Shown: positions 42,059-51,586, numbered from the stretch's first letter. The stretch: 64,000 nt of DNA from Streptomyces caelestis (GCF_014205255.1 NZ_JACHNE010000001.1:1364001-1428000); one strand, 5' to 3'. Notes: generated by a model not told the origin, from the letters alone. Translations and numbers: made by a program.

Positions 42059-43093
42059 GTGGCAGCACATGAGGCCCAGGCCGGGGGCAAGGTCACGATC
42101 ACGGAGATCGCCCGGCAGGCCGGCGTGTCCGTACCGACCGTCTCCCGGGTCGTCAACGGCCGGTCCGATGTGTCGCCGCAGACCCGGGCCCGCGTCGAGG
42201 ACCTGCTGCGCCGGCACGGCTACCGCAAGCGCCCCGCGGCCCCGGGCACCCGTGCCGCCCTGCTCGACCTGGTCTTCAACAACCTCGACAGCCCCTGGGC
42301 CGTGGAGATCATCCGCGGGGTCGAGGAGGTCGCGCACGCGGCGGGGGTCGGCACAGTGGTGTCGGCCATCCACGGACGTTCGGGCGACGCCCGCGAGTGG
42401 ATGCGCAACCTGCGGGCCCGAGCCTCCGACGGCGTCATCCTCGTCACCTCGGCCCTGGAGCCGACGCTCCACGAGGAACTGCGCATCCTCGGCGTCCCAC
42501 TGGTCGTCGTCGACCCGGCGGGCTCGCCCGCCCTGGAGGCGCCCACCATCGGCGCCGCCAACTGGTCGGGCGGCATGGCGGCCACCGAGCACCTGCTGTC
42601 CCTCGGCCACCGCCGGATCGGCCTGATCGCCGGGCCCCCGCGCCTGCTGTGCTCCCGGGCCCGGCTGGACGGCTACCGCGCGGCTCTGGAAGGCGCCGGC
42701 ATCGCGATGGACGAGTCCCTCGTCGTCCCCGGTGACTTCCGCCCCGAGTCCGGCTTCACCGCCTGCGGCACCCTGCTCTCCCTGCCCGAGCCCCCGACCG
42801 CCGTGTTCGCGGCCAGCGACCAGATGGCACTCGGCGCGATCGAGGCACTGCGCCGACGCGGGCTGCGGGTGCCGCAGGACATGAGCGTGGTCGGCTTCGA
42901 CGACCTTCCGGAAGTCCGCTGGTCGGCCCCGCCGCTGACCACCGTCCGCCAGCCCCTGGCCGACATGGGCAAACTGGCCGTCCGTACGGTCCTCCAGCTC
43001 ACCCGCGACGAACAGCCCGACTCGCCGCGCGTGGAGCTGGGCACGGACCTGGTGATCCGAGCGAGCACGGCACCCCCGGCGGGGCGGATCTGA
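42059..43093 (+). CDS. LacI family regulator of xylan/sugar use
   Basis: 344 residues from GTG 42059 (GGAGG seven bases upstream); the frame is open to 41876 but the upstream part looks non-coding. LacI HTH: VTITEIARQAGVSVPTVSRVVNGRSDVSPQTRARVEDLLRRHGYRKR. The sugar-binding domain includes FAASDQMALGAIEALRRRGLRVPQDMSVVGFDDLPEVRWSAPPLTTVRQPL. It faces the xylanase/sugar-importer operon and shares a terminator with it. It is the likely binder of the GAAASTTTC boxes upstream of that operon. Confidence 0.9.
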   Translation: MAAHEAQAGGKVTITEIARQAGVSVPTVSRVVNGRSDVSPQTRARVEDLLRRHGYRKRPAAPGTRAALLDLVFNNLDSPWAVEIIRGVEEVAHAAGVGTVVSAIHGRSGDAREWMRNLRARASDGVILVTSALEPTLHEELRILGVPLVVVDPAGSPALEAPTIGAANWSGGMAATEHLLSLGHRRIGLIAGPPRLLCSRARLDGYRAALEGAGIAMDESLVVPGDFRPESGFTACGTLLSLPEPPTAVFAASDQMALGAIEALRRRGLRVPQDMSVVGFDDLPEVRWSAPPLTTVRQPLADMGKLAVRTVLQLTRDEQPDSPRVELGTDLVIRASTAPPAGRI

Positions 43094-43216
43094 CGCAACG
43101 CGGCCGAAGCCGATGCGGCCCTGCTGGGAGCCGGACGACACTCGGCGGCCTCCCGCGGCACGGCCAGTCGCCTCCCTCCTCCCCCCACACACAGGCCGAC
43201 TCGCCCGGCGCGGTCT

Positions 43217-43252
43217 GGGTGGCGCCCCGCCCCGTACACCGGGGCGCCACCC
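43217..43252. terminator. Bidirectional terminator between LacI and xylanase genes
   Basis: GGGTGGCGCCCCG, a 10-base loop, then CGGGGCGCCACCC: perfect 13-pair stem located between two convergent stops. Confidence 0.78.
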
Positions 43253-43258
43253 GCCCCC

Positions 43259-44323
43259 CTACCTCCCCCCGAGCGCCTCACGAATCGCGAAGTACGCCGG
43301 CTTCCGCCCCAGTTGCTCGTCCCACGGCAGGGCCGCGCCCTCGCCCGGGAAGAACGCCGGGATCCACGAGTACTTGTCGGTGTAATCCCACAGGGTGATG
43401 CCGACGCAGCGGCGCACCGCCAGGCAGGCCTCGGTCAGGTCCCGGTACCACTCGGCCTGCTGGGCCAGCTTCTCGTCGGTCGCGGGCAGCTGCATCCGTA
43501 CGTCGACCTCGGTGAGCGCGGTGTCGAGGCCGAGCCGGGAGAAGCGGCGGAGGTTGTCCTCCAGAGTGCTGGGATAGCCGTACTGGAGGGCCAGATGGGC
43601 CTGGAGGCCGATGCCGTGCAGCGGGACGCCCTTGGCCTTCAGTTCCTTGGCCAGCTTGTAGTACGCGTCGCTCTTCGGGCCGACCGCCTCGATGTTGTAG
43701 TCGTTGAGGTACAGCTTGACGCGCGGATCGGCCTGGTGCGCCCAGCGCAGCGCGTCGGCGATGTAACCGGGCCCGAGCGTCTTGTAGAAGACCGACTCGC
43801 GGTACGTACCGTCCTCGTTGAACGCCTCGTTGACGACGTCCCAGGCGAACACCTTGCCCCGGTAGTGCCGTACCTCGGCCTGGATGTGTTTCTTCAGCAC
43901 GGCCCTGAGCTCGGGGGCCGTCCACTCCCGCCCCGTGAGCCACTCGGGCAGCTGACTGTGCCAGACCAGGGTGTGGCCGCGTACCTTCTGCCGGTTGGCG
44001 CGGGCAAGGTTCACGATCTCGTCGCCCTGGGAGAAGTCGAACACGCCCTGCTGAGGCTCGGTCGCGTACCACTTCATGCCGTTACCGGGGGTGATCTGGT
44101 CGAATTCGGAGCCGAGCAGGGCCTTGTACGGTTCGTCGACGAGCTCGGGGTTGTCGGTGGCGCTGCCGAAGTAGCGGCCGTGGCGCTGGGCGAGGTCGGC
44201 GAGGGTGGGTTCCTTGCCGTGCCGCTCGTCCGCCTGTGCCGTCGGCCCGGTGGCGATGCCTCCGAGCATCAGCGCGGCGGCGAGCGCCCCGGCGAGTCTG
44301 AGCCGTGGAGCGGTCTTGCGCAT
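43259..44323 (-). CDS. Secreted GH10 endo-beta-1,4-xylanase
   Basis: 354 residues from ATG 44323 (GAGGAG upstream). Signal peptide (RLRLAGALAAALMLGGIATG...AQA). GH10 barrel with KWYATEPQQGVFDFSQGD, HTLVWHSQLPEWL, acid/base Glu in WDVVNEAF, nucleophile Glu in TALTEVDVRM, and a C-terminal GITLWDYTDKYSW. No carbohydrate-binding module. Last gene of the sugar-importer operon, so xylan is cut outside and oligosaccharides are imported by the ABC system. Confidence 0.93.
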   Translation of the reverse strand: MRKTAPRLRLAGALAAALMLGGIATGPTAQADERHGKEPTLADLAQRHGRYFGSATDNPELVDEPYKALLGSEFDQITPGNGMKWYATEPQQGVFDFSQGDEIVNLARANRQKVRGHTLVWHSQLPEWLTGREWTAPELRAVLKKHIQAEVRHYRGKVFAWDVVNEAFNEDGTYRESVFYKTLGPGYIADALRWAHQADPRVKLYLNDYNIEAVGPKSDAYYKLAKELKAKGVPLHGIGLQAHLALQYGYPSTLEDNLRRFSRLGLDTALTEVDVRMQLPATDEKLAQQAEWYRDLTEACLAVRRCVGITLWDYTDKYSWIPAFFPGEGAALPWDEQLGRKPAYFAIREALGGR

Positions 44324-44349
44324 GGTGCGACTCCTCACGTCAGGATGGG

Positions 44350-44386
44350 CCCCCTGCTCGAGCGAAGCCGAGAGCTTGGGGGAGGG
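44350..44386. repeat. Hairpin-forming dispersed-type repeat
   Basis: CCCCCTGCTCGAGCGAAGCC then GAGAGCTTGGGGGAGGG. The ends (CCCCC/GGGGG and GCTC/GAG-GC) pair. I recall very similar short elements scattered between genes in many Streptomyces genomes. It lies between the MalG-type permease and the xylanase gene and may moderate read-through. Only one full copy is in this window. Confidence 0.5.
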
Positions 44387-44410
44387 TGAGCCGTACGTCC
44401 GCGGCGCGTG

Positions 44411-45250
44411 TCAGCCCTTCGTCGCGCCGGCGGTGAGGCCGCCGACGAGCTGACGCTCGGCGACCGAGTAGAAGGCGAGGGTGGGGACCATGGCCAGCAC
44501 CAGATAGGCGAAGACCTTGGCGTACTCCGCGGAGTACTGCCCCTGGAACTGCTGTACGCCGAGCGGCAGCGTCCACCACTGCGCGTCGGTGAACACCAGC
44601 AGCGGCAGGAAGAAGTTGTTCCAGCTGGTGACGACGGCCAGCACGGAGACGGTGCCGAGCGCGGGCCGCGCCATGGGCAGCAGCACCCGCCAGAAGAAGC
44701 CGAACGAGCTGCATCCGTCGAGCGTCGCCGCCTCCTCCAGCTCGCCGGGGATCTGCCGGAAGAAGCCGCGCAGGATGATGATGGTCATCGGCAGTCCGAA
44801 GGCCGCCTGCGGGAGGATCACTCCGAGCGGGTTGTCCAGCAGGCCCAGCGAGCGCAGCAGGAGGAACAGCGGCAGGGCCGCCACCGCGAACGGGAACATC
44901 AGCCCCATCGTGAAGAGCGTGAACAGCACCTCCCGGCCGCGGAAGGCGAATCGCGCGAAGGAGAAGGCCGACAGCGCGGAGACCGCGACGACCAGGACGG
45001 TCGTTCCCACCGCGATCAGCGTGCTGTTGCCGATCAGCCGCCAGAAGTCCCCCGAGCCCAGGATCCCGGTGTAGTTGGAGGTGACCCACGACTCGGGCAG
45101 GCCGACCGGGTTGCGGGAGAGCTCGTCGGTGGTCTTGAAGCCGGACAGCGCGGCGTAGAGCAGGGGGACGGCCATGACCGCGCCGACGACGATCAGCACG
45201 AGGTGCAGCGGGATGTTCCTGCCCCTCCGAGCCTTCTGACTGGCTGTCAC
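44411..45250 (-). CDS. Sugar ABC transporter permease (MalG type)
   Basis: 279 residues, six membrane segments, EAA loop ELEEAATLDGCSSFGFFWRVLLPMARPALG. It pairs with the MalF-type permease upstream, overlapping it by 4 bases. With the receptor and GH10 genes it forms a xylo-oligosaccharide-type importer operon. No ATPase gene is present; Streptomyces sugar importers share the MsiK ATPase encoded elsewhere. Confidence 0.9.
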   Translation of the reverse strand: MTASQKARRGRNIPLHLVLIVVGAVMAVPLLYAALSGFKTTDELSRNPVGLPESWVTSNYTGILGSGDFWRLIGNSTLIAVGTTVLVVAVSALSAFSFARFAFRGREVLFTLFTMGLMFPFAVAALPLFLLLRSLGLLDNPLGVILPQAAFGLPMTIIILRGFFRQIPGELEEAATLDGCSSFGFFWRVLLPMARPALGTVSVLAVVTSWNNFFLPLLVFTDAQWWTLPLGVQQFQGQYSAEYAKVFAYLVLAMVPTLAFYSVAERQLVGGLTAGATKG

Positions 45251-46245
45251 TTTGCGTCACCCCGCATGGTCGTGGTGGCCCCTTCCAGATCGCGCCGGAG
45301 CACGAACCGCTGGTAGGCGAGGGCGAAGACGAGGCTGATGGCGAACATGACCACGCTGATCGCGCTGGCGTAGCCGACCTGGTAGCGCTTGAAGCCGTAC
45401 TGGAACATGGTCACGGCCATGGTCTCGGAGTGGTGGTCCGGGCCGCCCGCGGTGGTCACCCACACCAGGTCGAAGAGCTGGATGGACCCGATGACCGACA
45501 GGAACACGCTGATGCGCAGGGTGGGCGCGAGCAGCGGCAGCGTCACGTTGCGGAAGCGCTGCCAGGGGCCGGCCCCGTCGATGAGCGCCGCCTCGGTCAG
45601 CTCCCTGGGCACGGCCTGGAGCCCGGCCAGGTACAGCATCATGTGGAAGCCGAAGTACTTCCACATCATGACCAGGAACAAGGTCGCCATGACGGTCGAC
45701 GGATCGGCGAACCACTGCCCGCCCAGCCCGTCCAGTCCGACCTTGCCGAGGACCTGGTCGGCGAAGCCGTCGTCCGGGGCGAAGATCATGCCGAACAGGA
45801 TTCCGGTGATGGCCTCGGACAGGACGTACGGGGCGAAGAACAGCATCCGGTACACCGCCCGGCCGCGCATCCGCTGGTTGAGCAGGACGGCCATGGCGAG
45901 TGCGAACGGCAGTTGGATGACGAGCGACAGCACCACCAGGACCAGACAGCGCCATAAGTCGCCCAGGAAGACGTCGTCCTGGAAGAGCCGGGTGAAGTTC
46001 TCGCCGCCGATGTAGTCGGAGGGCATGCCGAAGCCGCCCCAGCGGAAGAACGCGGCATACAGGGCGAACAGCATCGGCAGCAGTACGAGCCCCATGAACA
46101 GCACCAGGGCGGGCAGTTGGAAGCCGGCCGCGGTCAGCCAGTTCAGCGCCCGTCGCCGGGCCCGGCCGCGGGTCGGGTCCGTGGCCGGGGGCGGAGGCCC
46201 GGCGTCGCGGCCGGTCCGTTTGTCCGGCAGGAACGTGGAGGTCAT
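45247..46245 (-). CDS. Sugar ABC transporter permease (MalF type)
   Basis: 332 residues with six membrane segments after a polar N-terminus. EAA loop ELTEAALIDGAGPWQRFRNVTLPLLAPTLR and conserved LQAVP. It starts 6 bases after the receptor stop and overlaps the MalG-type gene. Forms the import channel with it. Confidence 0.9.
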   Translation of the reverse strand: MTSTFLPDKRTGRDAGPPPPATDPTRGRARRRALNWLTAAGFQLPALVLFMGLVLLPMLFALYAAFFRWGGFGMPSDYIGGENFTRLFQDDVFLGDLWRCLVLVVLSLVIQLPFALAMAVLLNQRMRGRAVYRMLFFAPYVLSEAITGILFGMIFAPDDGFADQVLGKVGLDGLGGQWFADPSTVMATLFLVMMWKYFGFHMMLYLAGLQAVPRELTEAALIDGAGPWQRFRNVTLPLLAPTLRISVFLSVIGSIQLFDLVWVTTAGGPDHHSETMAVTMFQYGFKRYQVGYASAISVVMFAISLVFALAYQRFVLRRDLEGATTTMRGDAK

Positions 46246-46251
46246 CGCCGG

Positions 46252-47541
46252 TTACTGCTCTTCCTTCGCGGTCTTCGTGATCGACTGGGCGACCTGCTCG
46301 GGCGACATGGACCCGGAGATGAGCGCGGCGACGCTGTCGTTGACCTCCTGGCCGACGGCGGGCGCGTACGCCTGGTCGAGGTAGAGCTGGAAGCCGGTGG
46401 CCTTCTTCAACTGCTCCTGTACGGCCTTGATGTTGGGGTCGGCGATGGCGCTCTCGGCCGCCGGGACCACGGGCAGGACGCCGGTCTTCTTGACCAGTTC
46501 CAGGTCGGTGGCCTCGGACGCGAAGAACTTCAGGAAGTCGACGGCCGCCTGCGGGGCGCCCCGGCGCAGGGCGTGCCCGCCGCCTCCGCCGAACACCTCG
46601 GTGATGGCGCCCTTGCCGCCCTCGACCGCGGGGAACGGGAAGAACCCGAGGTTCTTGCCGAGTCCCTTGCCCGCGTCGGCCTGCACCACGGGCGCCCACT
46701 GGCCCATGAGTTCCATGGCCGCCTTGCCGTTGCCGACGGTCGCGGCCTGGCCGGTGGGGGTGGAGTAGGCGGCGCCGAGGAAGCCCTTCTGGAACGGCTG
46801 GAGAGCGACGAGTTCCTCCAGGTGCTGTCCCGCCTCGACGAAGGGTGCGCCGGTGAAGTCCTTGTCGTCGTAGGCCTTCTGCAGCGCCTCGGCGCCGGCG
46901 GTGCGCATCGCCAGGTAGGCCCAGTAGTACATGCCGGGCCACTTCTCCTTGCCGGCCAGGGCGAGCGGGGTGATGGACTCGGCCTTCAGCTTGCGCACGG
47001 CGTCGAGGAAGCCGCTCCAGGTGGTCGGGGGCTCGGAGATGCCGGCCTGGTCGAAGAGCGCCTTGTTGTACCAGAAGCCGATCATGCCGATGTCGAAGGG
47101 GATGCCGTAGGCCCTGTCATCGATCAGGTACGGCTCCCTGGCGACCGGGAGCAGGGCGTCGCCCCACGGCTTGGTGCGGTCCGTGAGGTCCTCGACCAGT
47201 CCGGCGTCGACCTGCTGCTTGAGGATGCCGCCGCCCCAGGTGTGGAAGATGTCGGGCAGCTTCCCGGAGGAGGTCAGGGTCGTCATCTTCGACTTGTAGG
47301 CCTCGTTCTCGAACTGGACGATCTTTATCTTGACCTTGGGGTTCTGCGCCTCGAACTTCCGGGCGAGGGCGGCCCAGACGCCCTTGGCCGGTTCGGTGGT
47401 GGAGATGTTCCACCACTCGATCGTGGTCGTCCCCGACGACCCTCCCGAGTCCCCGCCGCATGCGGTCAGTGCCGTCATCCCCAGGCCGGCTGCGGCGGAG
47501 GCCGCCAGGAAGCCGCGGCGGGACAGTGCCGGGTCGCCCAT
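46252..47541 (-). CDS. Sugar ABC transporter substrate-binding lipoprotein
   Basis: 429 residues from ATG 47541 (AAGGAG about 6 bases upstream; ATG 47544 adjacent). Twin-arginine-type start SRRGFLAASAAAG and lipobox LTAC. Solute-binding family 1: IEWWNISTTEPAKGVWAALARKFEAQNPKVKIKI, then WGGGILKQQVDAGLVEDLT and YGIPFDIGMIGFWYNKALFDQAG. First gene of the operon receptor-MalF-MalG-xylanase; a GAAAGTTTC operator lies about 50 bases upstream. Ligand is probably a xylo-oligosaccharide. Confidence 0.9.
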   Translation of the reverse strand: MGDPALSRRGFLAASAAAGLGMTALTACGGDSGGSSGTTTIEWWNISTTEPAKGVWAALARKFEAQNPKVKIKIVQFENEAYKSKMTTLTSSGKLPDIFHTWGGGILKQQVDAGLVEDLTDRTKPWGDALLPVAREPYLIDDRAYGIPFDIGMIGFWYNKALFDQAGISEPPTTWSGFLDAVRKLKAESITPLALAGKEKWPGMYYWAYLAMRTAGAEALQKAYDDKDFTGAPFVEAGQHLEELVALQPFQKGFLGAAYSTPTGQAATVGNGKAAMELMGQWAPVVQADAGKGLGKNLGFFPFPAVEGGKGAITEVFGGGGGHALRRGAPQAAVDFLKFFASEATDLELVKKTGVLPVVPAAESAIADPNIKAVQEQLKKATGFQLYLDQAYAPAVGQEVNDSVAALISGSMSPEQVAQSITKTAKEEQ

Positions 47542-47590
47542 CATGCGCTCCTTGAGTACGGGACGGCGCTCCCGCGTCCGTCCACTGGAT

Positions 47591-47601
47591 CGAAAGTTTC
47601 G
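47591..47601. promoter_or_regulatory. LacI-type xylan operator (GAAASTTTC box)
   Basis: CGAAAGTTTCG, a perfect 5+1+5 palindrome about 50 bases before the receptor gene. GAAASTTTC boxes are established repressor sites of Streptomyces xylanase genes, and BxlR-type LacI regulators bind CGAA/TTCG dyads. A weaker half-matching site, GAAAGCTTC, lies at 47613-47621. Confidence 0.72.
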
Positions 47602-47704
47602 TAAGAGATCCAGAAAGCTTCGTTGCTGCCGCACCCTAGAGACAGCGGCCAAACGGTGGCAACCCCCTGTGCGCGGTCAATCTGCCGCCGGCGCACGGGC
47701 CTTG

Positions 47705-47930
47705 AGGAACGCTCGGCCGGGCCGTGACGGTCGAAGGCCGCGCTGCCCTCGGTGACGCACATGCCGATCACCCGTCCGGTGAAGCCTTCGGCGGCCTCCG
47801 TGGACAGGCACCGGCCGTCGAGTTCGGCGAGCGGGTCGCCGCCGTCGAGCGAGAGGGCCGGGGCCACCGGCCCGGATGCCGGGTGCCTCCTGACCCGCGG
47901 AGGTGAGGCGGACGAGACACGCTCGCCCCC
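47705..47930 (-). pseudogene. Possible decayed GH43-type glycoside hydrolase, C-terminal part
   Basis: Minus-strand frames give LVRLTSAGQEAPGIR and, after a one-base shift, PALSLDGGDPLAELDGRCLSTEAAEGFTGRVIGMCVTEGSAAFDR. The second piece resembles the C-terminal sandwich domain of GH43 beta-xylosidases and arabinosidases (pattern D-x-LST-E-x-GFTG-x2-G, then AAFD). No catalytic domain is left upstream. Its own operator box (48146-48156) survives beyond the decayed 5' part. The assignment is by eye and tentative. Confidence 0.42.
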
Positions 47931-48145
47931 GCCAGGGGTGGGGCCTCGTGGATGCTCGCCGAGAGTCCGGCGCGTGCCGTCCCGCGATCAAGGCGGGCCG
48001 CGACCCGGCAGTCCGGGAGATCCCGTGCGGGGCGAGGCGCACGGCGTCCAAGTCGTCGCGCACCGGCTCGAGTCCGAAGGTATGCCGGACCGCCGAGACC
48101 GGGTGCCGTTCCAGCACGGGACAGGCCGGTGGAGGACGAAGCGGA

Positions 48146-48156
48146 CGAAACTTTCG
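48146..48156. promoter_or_regulatory. Second LacI-type xylan operator (orphaned)
   Basis: CGAAACTTTCG, the S=C version of the GAAASTTTC palindrome. No intact gene follows on the minus strand; the GH43-like remnant does. The interval 47542-48484 otherwise holds no recognised gene apart from the features listed. Confidence 0.6.
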
Positions 48157-48484
48157 GATGCTATGGCGAACGTTACGAAGGGCCACTGTAGGTACCACCA
48201 ACGTGCGCCCACGGCCGCGATCACGCACGGTGTTCAACGCTCGGCCGAGGCACGACCGTTGCCCGCACACCGGAATGCGCGACTCGACTGCCGCCCAACG
48301 GGCTCTCAGCTCCCGCTTTGACGCACCACGCCTCCGTTCCGCCGCCCCTCTCGACCAGTCTTAACGGAAGCTTGACGCGCTCAGTGACCTCATCCACAGG
48401 CCATCGCATCACGCTCCGCTTACGCTGATCGGGCCGTCCAGTGATGGCCGGAAACACGCTGAACCGCACATCGGGAGCACGTCG

Positions 48485-50464
48485 ATGGCCACCACTGAGC
48501 ACCCGCCGCCGAGCCGTACGGAGCCCGCTCCACCCAGTCGCCTGCGCGCCTGGATGCTGGAGGGTCTGTCCGACATGGGCAGGGGCGGCGGCCACACCGG
48601 GCCCCACGCCGAACCGGAGCCCCCGCACAAGGGCCGGCCCTGGTGGCGGGTGATGTGCCTGACCGGCGTCGACTACTTCTCCACACTCGGCTACCAGCCG
48701 GGTATCGCGGCACTCGCCGCCGGACTGCTGTCGCCGGTCGCGACGATCGTGCTGGTGATCGTCACGCTGGCGGGCGCGCTGCCGGTCTACCGTCGGGTGG
48801 CCGAGGAGAGCCCGCACGGCGAGGGCTCGATCGCGATGCTCGAACGACTGCTCTCCTTCTGGCAGGGAAAGCTGTTCGTGCTGACCCTGCTCGGCTTCGC
48901 CGCCACCGACTTCCTGATCACCATCACCCTGTCCGCCGCCGACGCCTCCACCCACCTCGTGGAGAATCCGCATCTGACCGGCGTCCTGCACGACCAGCAG
49001 ATGCTGATCACGCTCGTCCTCGTGGCGCTGCTCGGCGCGGTGTTCCTCAAGGGCTTCCTGGAGGCGATCGGCGTGGCGGTCGCCCTGGTGGGCACCTACC
49101 TCGCGCTCAACGTGGTCGTGGTGGTCGTCGGCCTCTACCACGTGGTCACCGCGGGCCATGTGATCACCGACTGGGCCGGCGCCCTCACCACCCAGCACGG
49201 CAATGTCTTCGGCATGATCGGCGTGGCCCTGCTCGTCTTCCCGAAGCTGGCGCTCGGCCTCTCCGGGTTCGAGACCGGCGTGGCCGTGATGCCGCACGTC
49301 AAGGGCGACCCGGACGACACGGAGGAACGGCCGGCCGGCCGCATCCGCGACACCAGGAAGCTGCTCACCACGGCCGCCCTCATCATGAGCGGCTTTCTGA
49401 TCACCACCAGCTTCATCACCACCCTCCTCATCCCCGGGAAGGAGTTCGAGGCGGGCGGCCAGGCCAACGGGCGCGCGCTGGCGTATCTGGCACACGACTA
49501 CCTGGGCAACACCTTCGGCACCGTCTACGACGTCTCGACGATCGCCATCCTGTGGTTCGCCGGCGCCTCCGCGATGGCCGGCCTGCTCAATCTGATGCCG
49601 CGCTACCTGCCCCGCTACGGCATGGCCCCGCACTGGGCCAGGGCCGTCCGCCCCATGGTGATCGTCTTCACCCTGATCGCTTTCCTGGTCACCTGGATCT
49701 TCGACGCCGACGTCAACGCGCAGGGCGGCGCCTACGCCACCGGTGTGCTGGTCCTCATCAGCTCCGCCGCGATCGCGGTGACCATCGCCGCCCGCAAGGC
49801 CCGGCAGCGGAACTGGACCACCGCCTTCGCGGTCATCTCCGCGGTGTTCCTCTACACGACCGTCGCGAACGTCATCGAGCGCCCGGACGGCGTGAAGATC
49901 GGCGCCTGCTTCATCGCCGGCATCATCCTGGTGTCCCTGCTGTCGCGGCTGGCCCGGTCGTTCGAACTCCGCGTGACCAGCGTGACGCTGGACACCATGG
50001 CGGAACGCTTCGTCCGGGACATGGCCAGCCGCCGGATGCGGTTCATCGCCAACGAGCCCGACCGGCGTGACATCGCGGAGTACCGCGACAAGATCGAGCA
50101 GATCCGGCACGACAACGACGTACCCGGACACGAGGATTTCGTCTTCGTCGAGGTGACCGTCACCGACCCCTCCGAGTTCGAGGCGGGCCTGACCGTACGC
50201 GGCGAGGTCCTCCACAACCGCCACCGCGTCCTGACCCTGGAGTCCTCCTCCGTCCCCAACGCCCTGGCCGCGCTCCTGCTGTACGTCCGCGACCTGACCG
50301 GCCGCACCCCGCACATCTACTTCGAGTGGACCGAGGGCGGGCCCTTCGCCAACCTCCTGCGGTTCTTCCTCTTCGGCCAGGGCGAGGTCGCCCCGGTGAC
50401 CCGCGAGGTCCTGCGCGAGGCGGAACCGGACCGGAAGCGGCGGCCGAAGGTGCACGTGGGCTGA
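48485..50464 (+). CDS. APC superfamily amino-acid/cation permease with cytoplasmic C-terminal domain
   Basis: 659 residues. After a polar 50-residue N-terminus come about twelve membrane segments beginning [31 protein letters not shown]-terminal soluble domain of about 170 residues follows ([30 protein letters not shown]..., [21 protein letters not shown]). The [15 protein letters not shown] helix resembles the unwound substrate helix of APC/KUP-type transporters. Substrate unknown: amino acid or K+. It converges with the DUF1707 gene with one base between stops. Confidence 0.8.
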   Translation: MATTEHPPPSRTEPAPPSRLRAWMLEGLSDMGRGGGHTGPHAEPEPPHKGRPWWRVMCLTGVDYFSTLGYQPGIAALAAGLLSPVATIVLVIVTLAGALPVYRRVAEESPHGEGSIAMLERLLSFWQGKLFVLTLLGFAATDFLITITLSAADASTHLVENPHLTGVLHDQQMLITLVLVALLGAVFLKGFLEAIGVAVALVGTYLALNVVVVVVGLYHVVTAGHVITDWAGALTTQHGNVFGMIGVALLVFPKLALGLSGFETGVAVMPHVKGDPDDTEERPAGRIRDTRKLLTTAALIMSGFLITTSFITTLLIPGKEFEAGGQANGRALAYLAHDYLGNTFGTVYDVSTIAILWFAGASAMAGLLNLMPRYLPRYGMAPHWARAVRPMVIVFTLIAFLVTWIFDADVNAQGGAYATGVLVLISSAAIAVTIAARKARQRNWTTAFAVISAVFLYTTVANVIERPDGVKIGACFIAGIILVSLLSRLARSFELRVTSVTLDTMAERFVRDMASRRMRFIANEPDRRDIAEYRDKIEQIRHDNDVPGHEDFVFVEVTVTDPSEFEAGLTVRGEVLHNRHRVLTLESSSVPNALAALLLYVRDLTGRTPHIYFEWTEGGPFANLLRFFLFGQGEVAPVTREVLREAEPDRKRRPKVHVG

Positions 50465-50465
50465 G

Positions 50466-51062
50466 TCAGGCCGTCGGTCTGCGCCGGCCGAAGCCCCTCC
50501 GGGGCGGACGCACCACGGCCTGCCCGTAGGAGATCTCGCCGGTGATCCGTACGCGCAGCAGGACCGGGGCGTCGGCCGCCCCGCGCGACTTGATCTGGGA
50601 GTAGTTCGTCACCAGCGCGTCGGTGTCCACCACGACCCCCGGCCGGGTGAGCAGCTTCAGGGTGCCGGCCCGCATGTCCAGGTCGATGTGCAGCGCGTCC
50701 CGGGTGATCACCGCGTCGGTGAAGTCGAGGGTCACCTCGCCCCAGGCGGAGCGGATCTCCAGCCGCCGCGGCACCACCCAGCCGTCACCGCGCCGGGTCG
50801 AGGACCCCTCCTGCTCGATCCGCACGACTTCCTGGGCCTCGACAGCCATTTCGCCCACCACCGCAGGCAGATCGGCGGTCAGCACGGCGAGCTCGCCCAC
50901 CGTACGGGCGGACAGCGCGGCCTCCAGCCGCTCGTCGAGCTCCTCCAAGGTCAGCCGACCGTCACCCGCGGCGACACGCAGCACGTCCACGACCCGGTCC
51001 CGATCCGCATGCGAGGCTCGCACCTCGGGCGATCCACCGGTACGCGAGAGCTCCCCCGCCAT
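50466..51062 (-). CDS. DUF1707 domain protein
   Basis: 198 residues from ATG 51062 (GGGGAG upstream). The DUF1707 (SHOCT-like) segment is VRASHADRDRVVDVLRVAAGDGRLTLEELDERLEAALSARTVGELAVLTADLP. It is followed by a beta-rich domain similar to bacterial adhesin-like repeats (LEIRSAWGEVTLDFTDAVI, LHIDLDMRAGTLKLLTRPGVVVDTD). No signal peptide. Widespread in actinobacteria, function unknown. Divergent from the molybdate regulator gene across a 128-base gap with a palindrome. Confidence 0.85.
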   Translation of the reverse strand: MAGELSRTGGSPEVRASHADRDRVVDVLRVAAGDGRLTLEELDERLEAALSARTVGELAVLTADLPAVVGEMAVEAQEVVRIEQEGSSTRRGDGWVVPRRLEIRSAWGEVTLDFTDAVITRDALHIDLDMRAGTLKLLTRPGVVVDTDALVTNYSQIKSRGAADAPVLLRVRITGEISYGQAVVRPPRRGFGRRRPTA

Positions 51063-51114
51063 CACATCTCCCCGATCTCCCCGGGCACGGCACCCGGCCC
51101 ACTCGCTGCACAAC

Positions 51115-51132
51115 TAACGCTATATCGCGTTA
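51115..51132. promoter_or_regulatory. Candidate ModE-type operator
   Basis: TAACGC-TATATC-GCGTTA, perfect 6-base arms with an AT-rich centre, about 60 bases before the HTH-Mop regulator gene. ModE sites in proteobacteria have a similar CG-TATAT dyad. Likely autoregulatory site of the molybdate regulator. Confidence 0.5.
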
Positions 51133-51190
51133 TACCCAACGGCCAACCCCGCATCCGCCGTTCCCCTCCCGCGCCCCTATCGTGACCGGC

Positions 51191-51586
51191 ATGCAGTCCT
51201 ACACGATCGGCCAGGCAGCACGACTGCTCGGCGTGAGCCCGGACACCGCCCGGCGCTGGGCGGACGCGGGCCGCATCACCACCCACCGCGACGAGGCCGG
51301 GCGGCGGCTCGTCGACGGACGGGATCTCGCCGCGTTCTCGGTGGAACTCGCCAGGTCCGGCACCGCCGAGGAGGACACCCCGTACACCTCGGCCCGCAAC
51401 GCCTTCCCCGGCATCGTCACCGCCATCAAGCTCGGTGACGTGGCCGCCCAGGTGGAGATCCAGGCCGGGCCGCACCGCCTCGTCTCCCTGCTCACCCGCG
51501 AGGCCGTCGAGGAACTGGGCCTGGAGGTCGGCATGGAGGCGACGGCCCGCGTGAAGTCGACGAACGTCCATATCGACCGGACCTGA
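51191..51586 (+). CDS. Molybdate-responsive regulator: MerR/excisionase-type HTH plus Mop domain
   Basis: 131 residues from ATG 51191 (GTG 51182 alternative). N-terminal helix-turn-helix YTIGQAARLLGVSPDTARRWADAGRITTHRDEAGRRLVDGRDLAAF. The C-terminal Mop/TOBE molybdate-binding domain is ARNAFPGIVTAIKLGDVAAQVEIQAGPHRLVSLLTREAVEELGLEVG, ending VKSTNVHI. It replaces classical ModE (LysR-type HTH plus two Mop). It stands first in the modABC cluster and likely represses it when molybdate is bound. Confidence 0.88.
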   Translation: MQSYTIGQAARLLGVSPDTARRWADAGRITTHRDEAGRRLVDGRDLAAFSVELARSGTAEEDTPYTSARNAFPGIVTAIKLGDVAAQVEIQAGPHRLVSLLTREAVEELGLEVGMEATARVKSTNVHIDRT

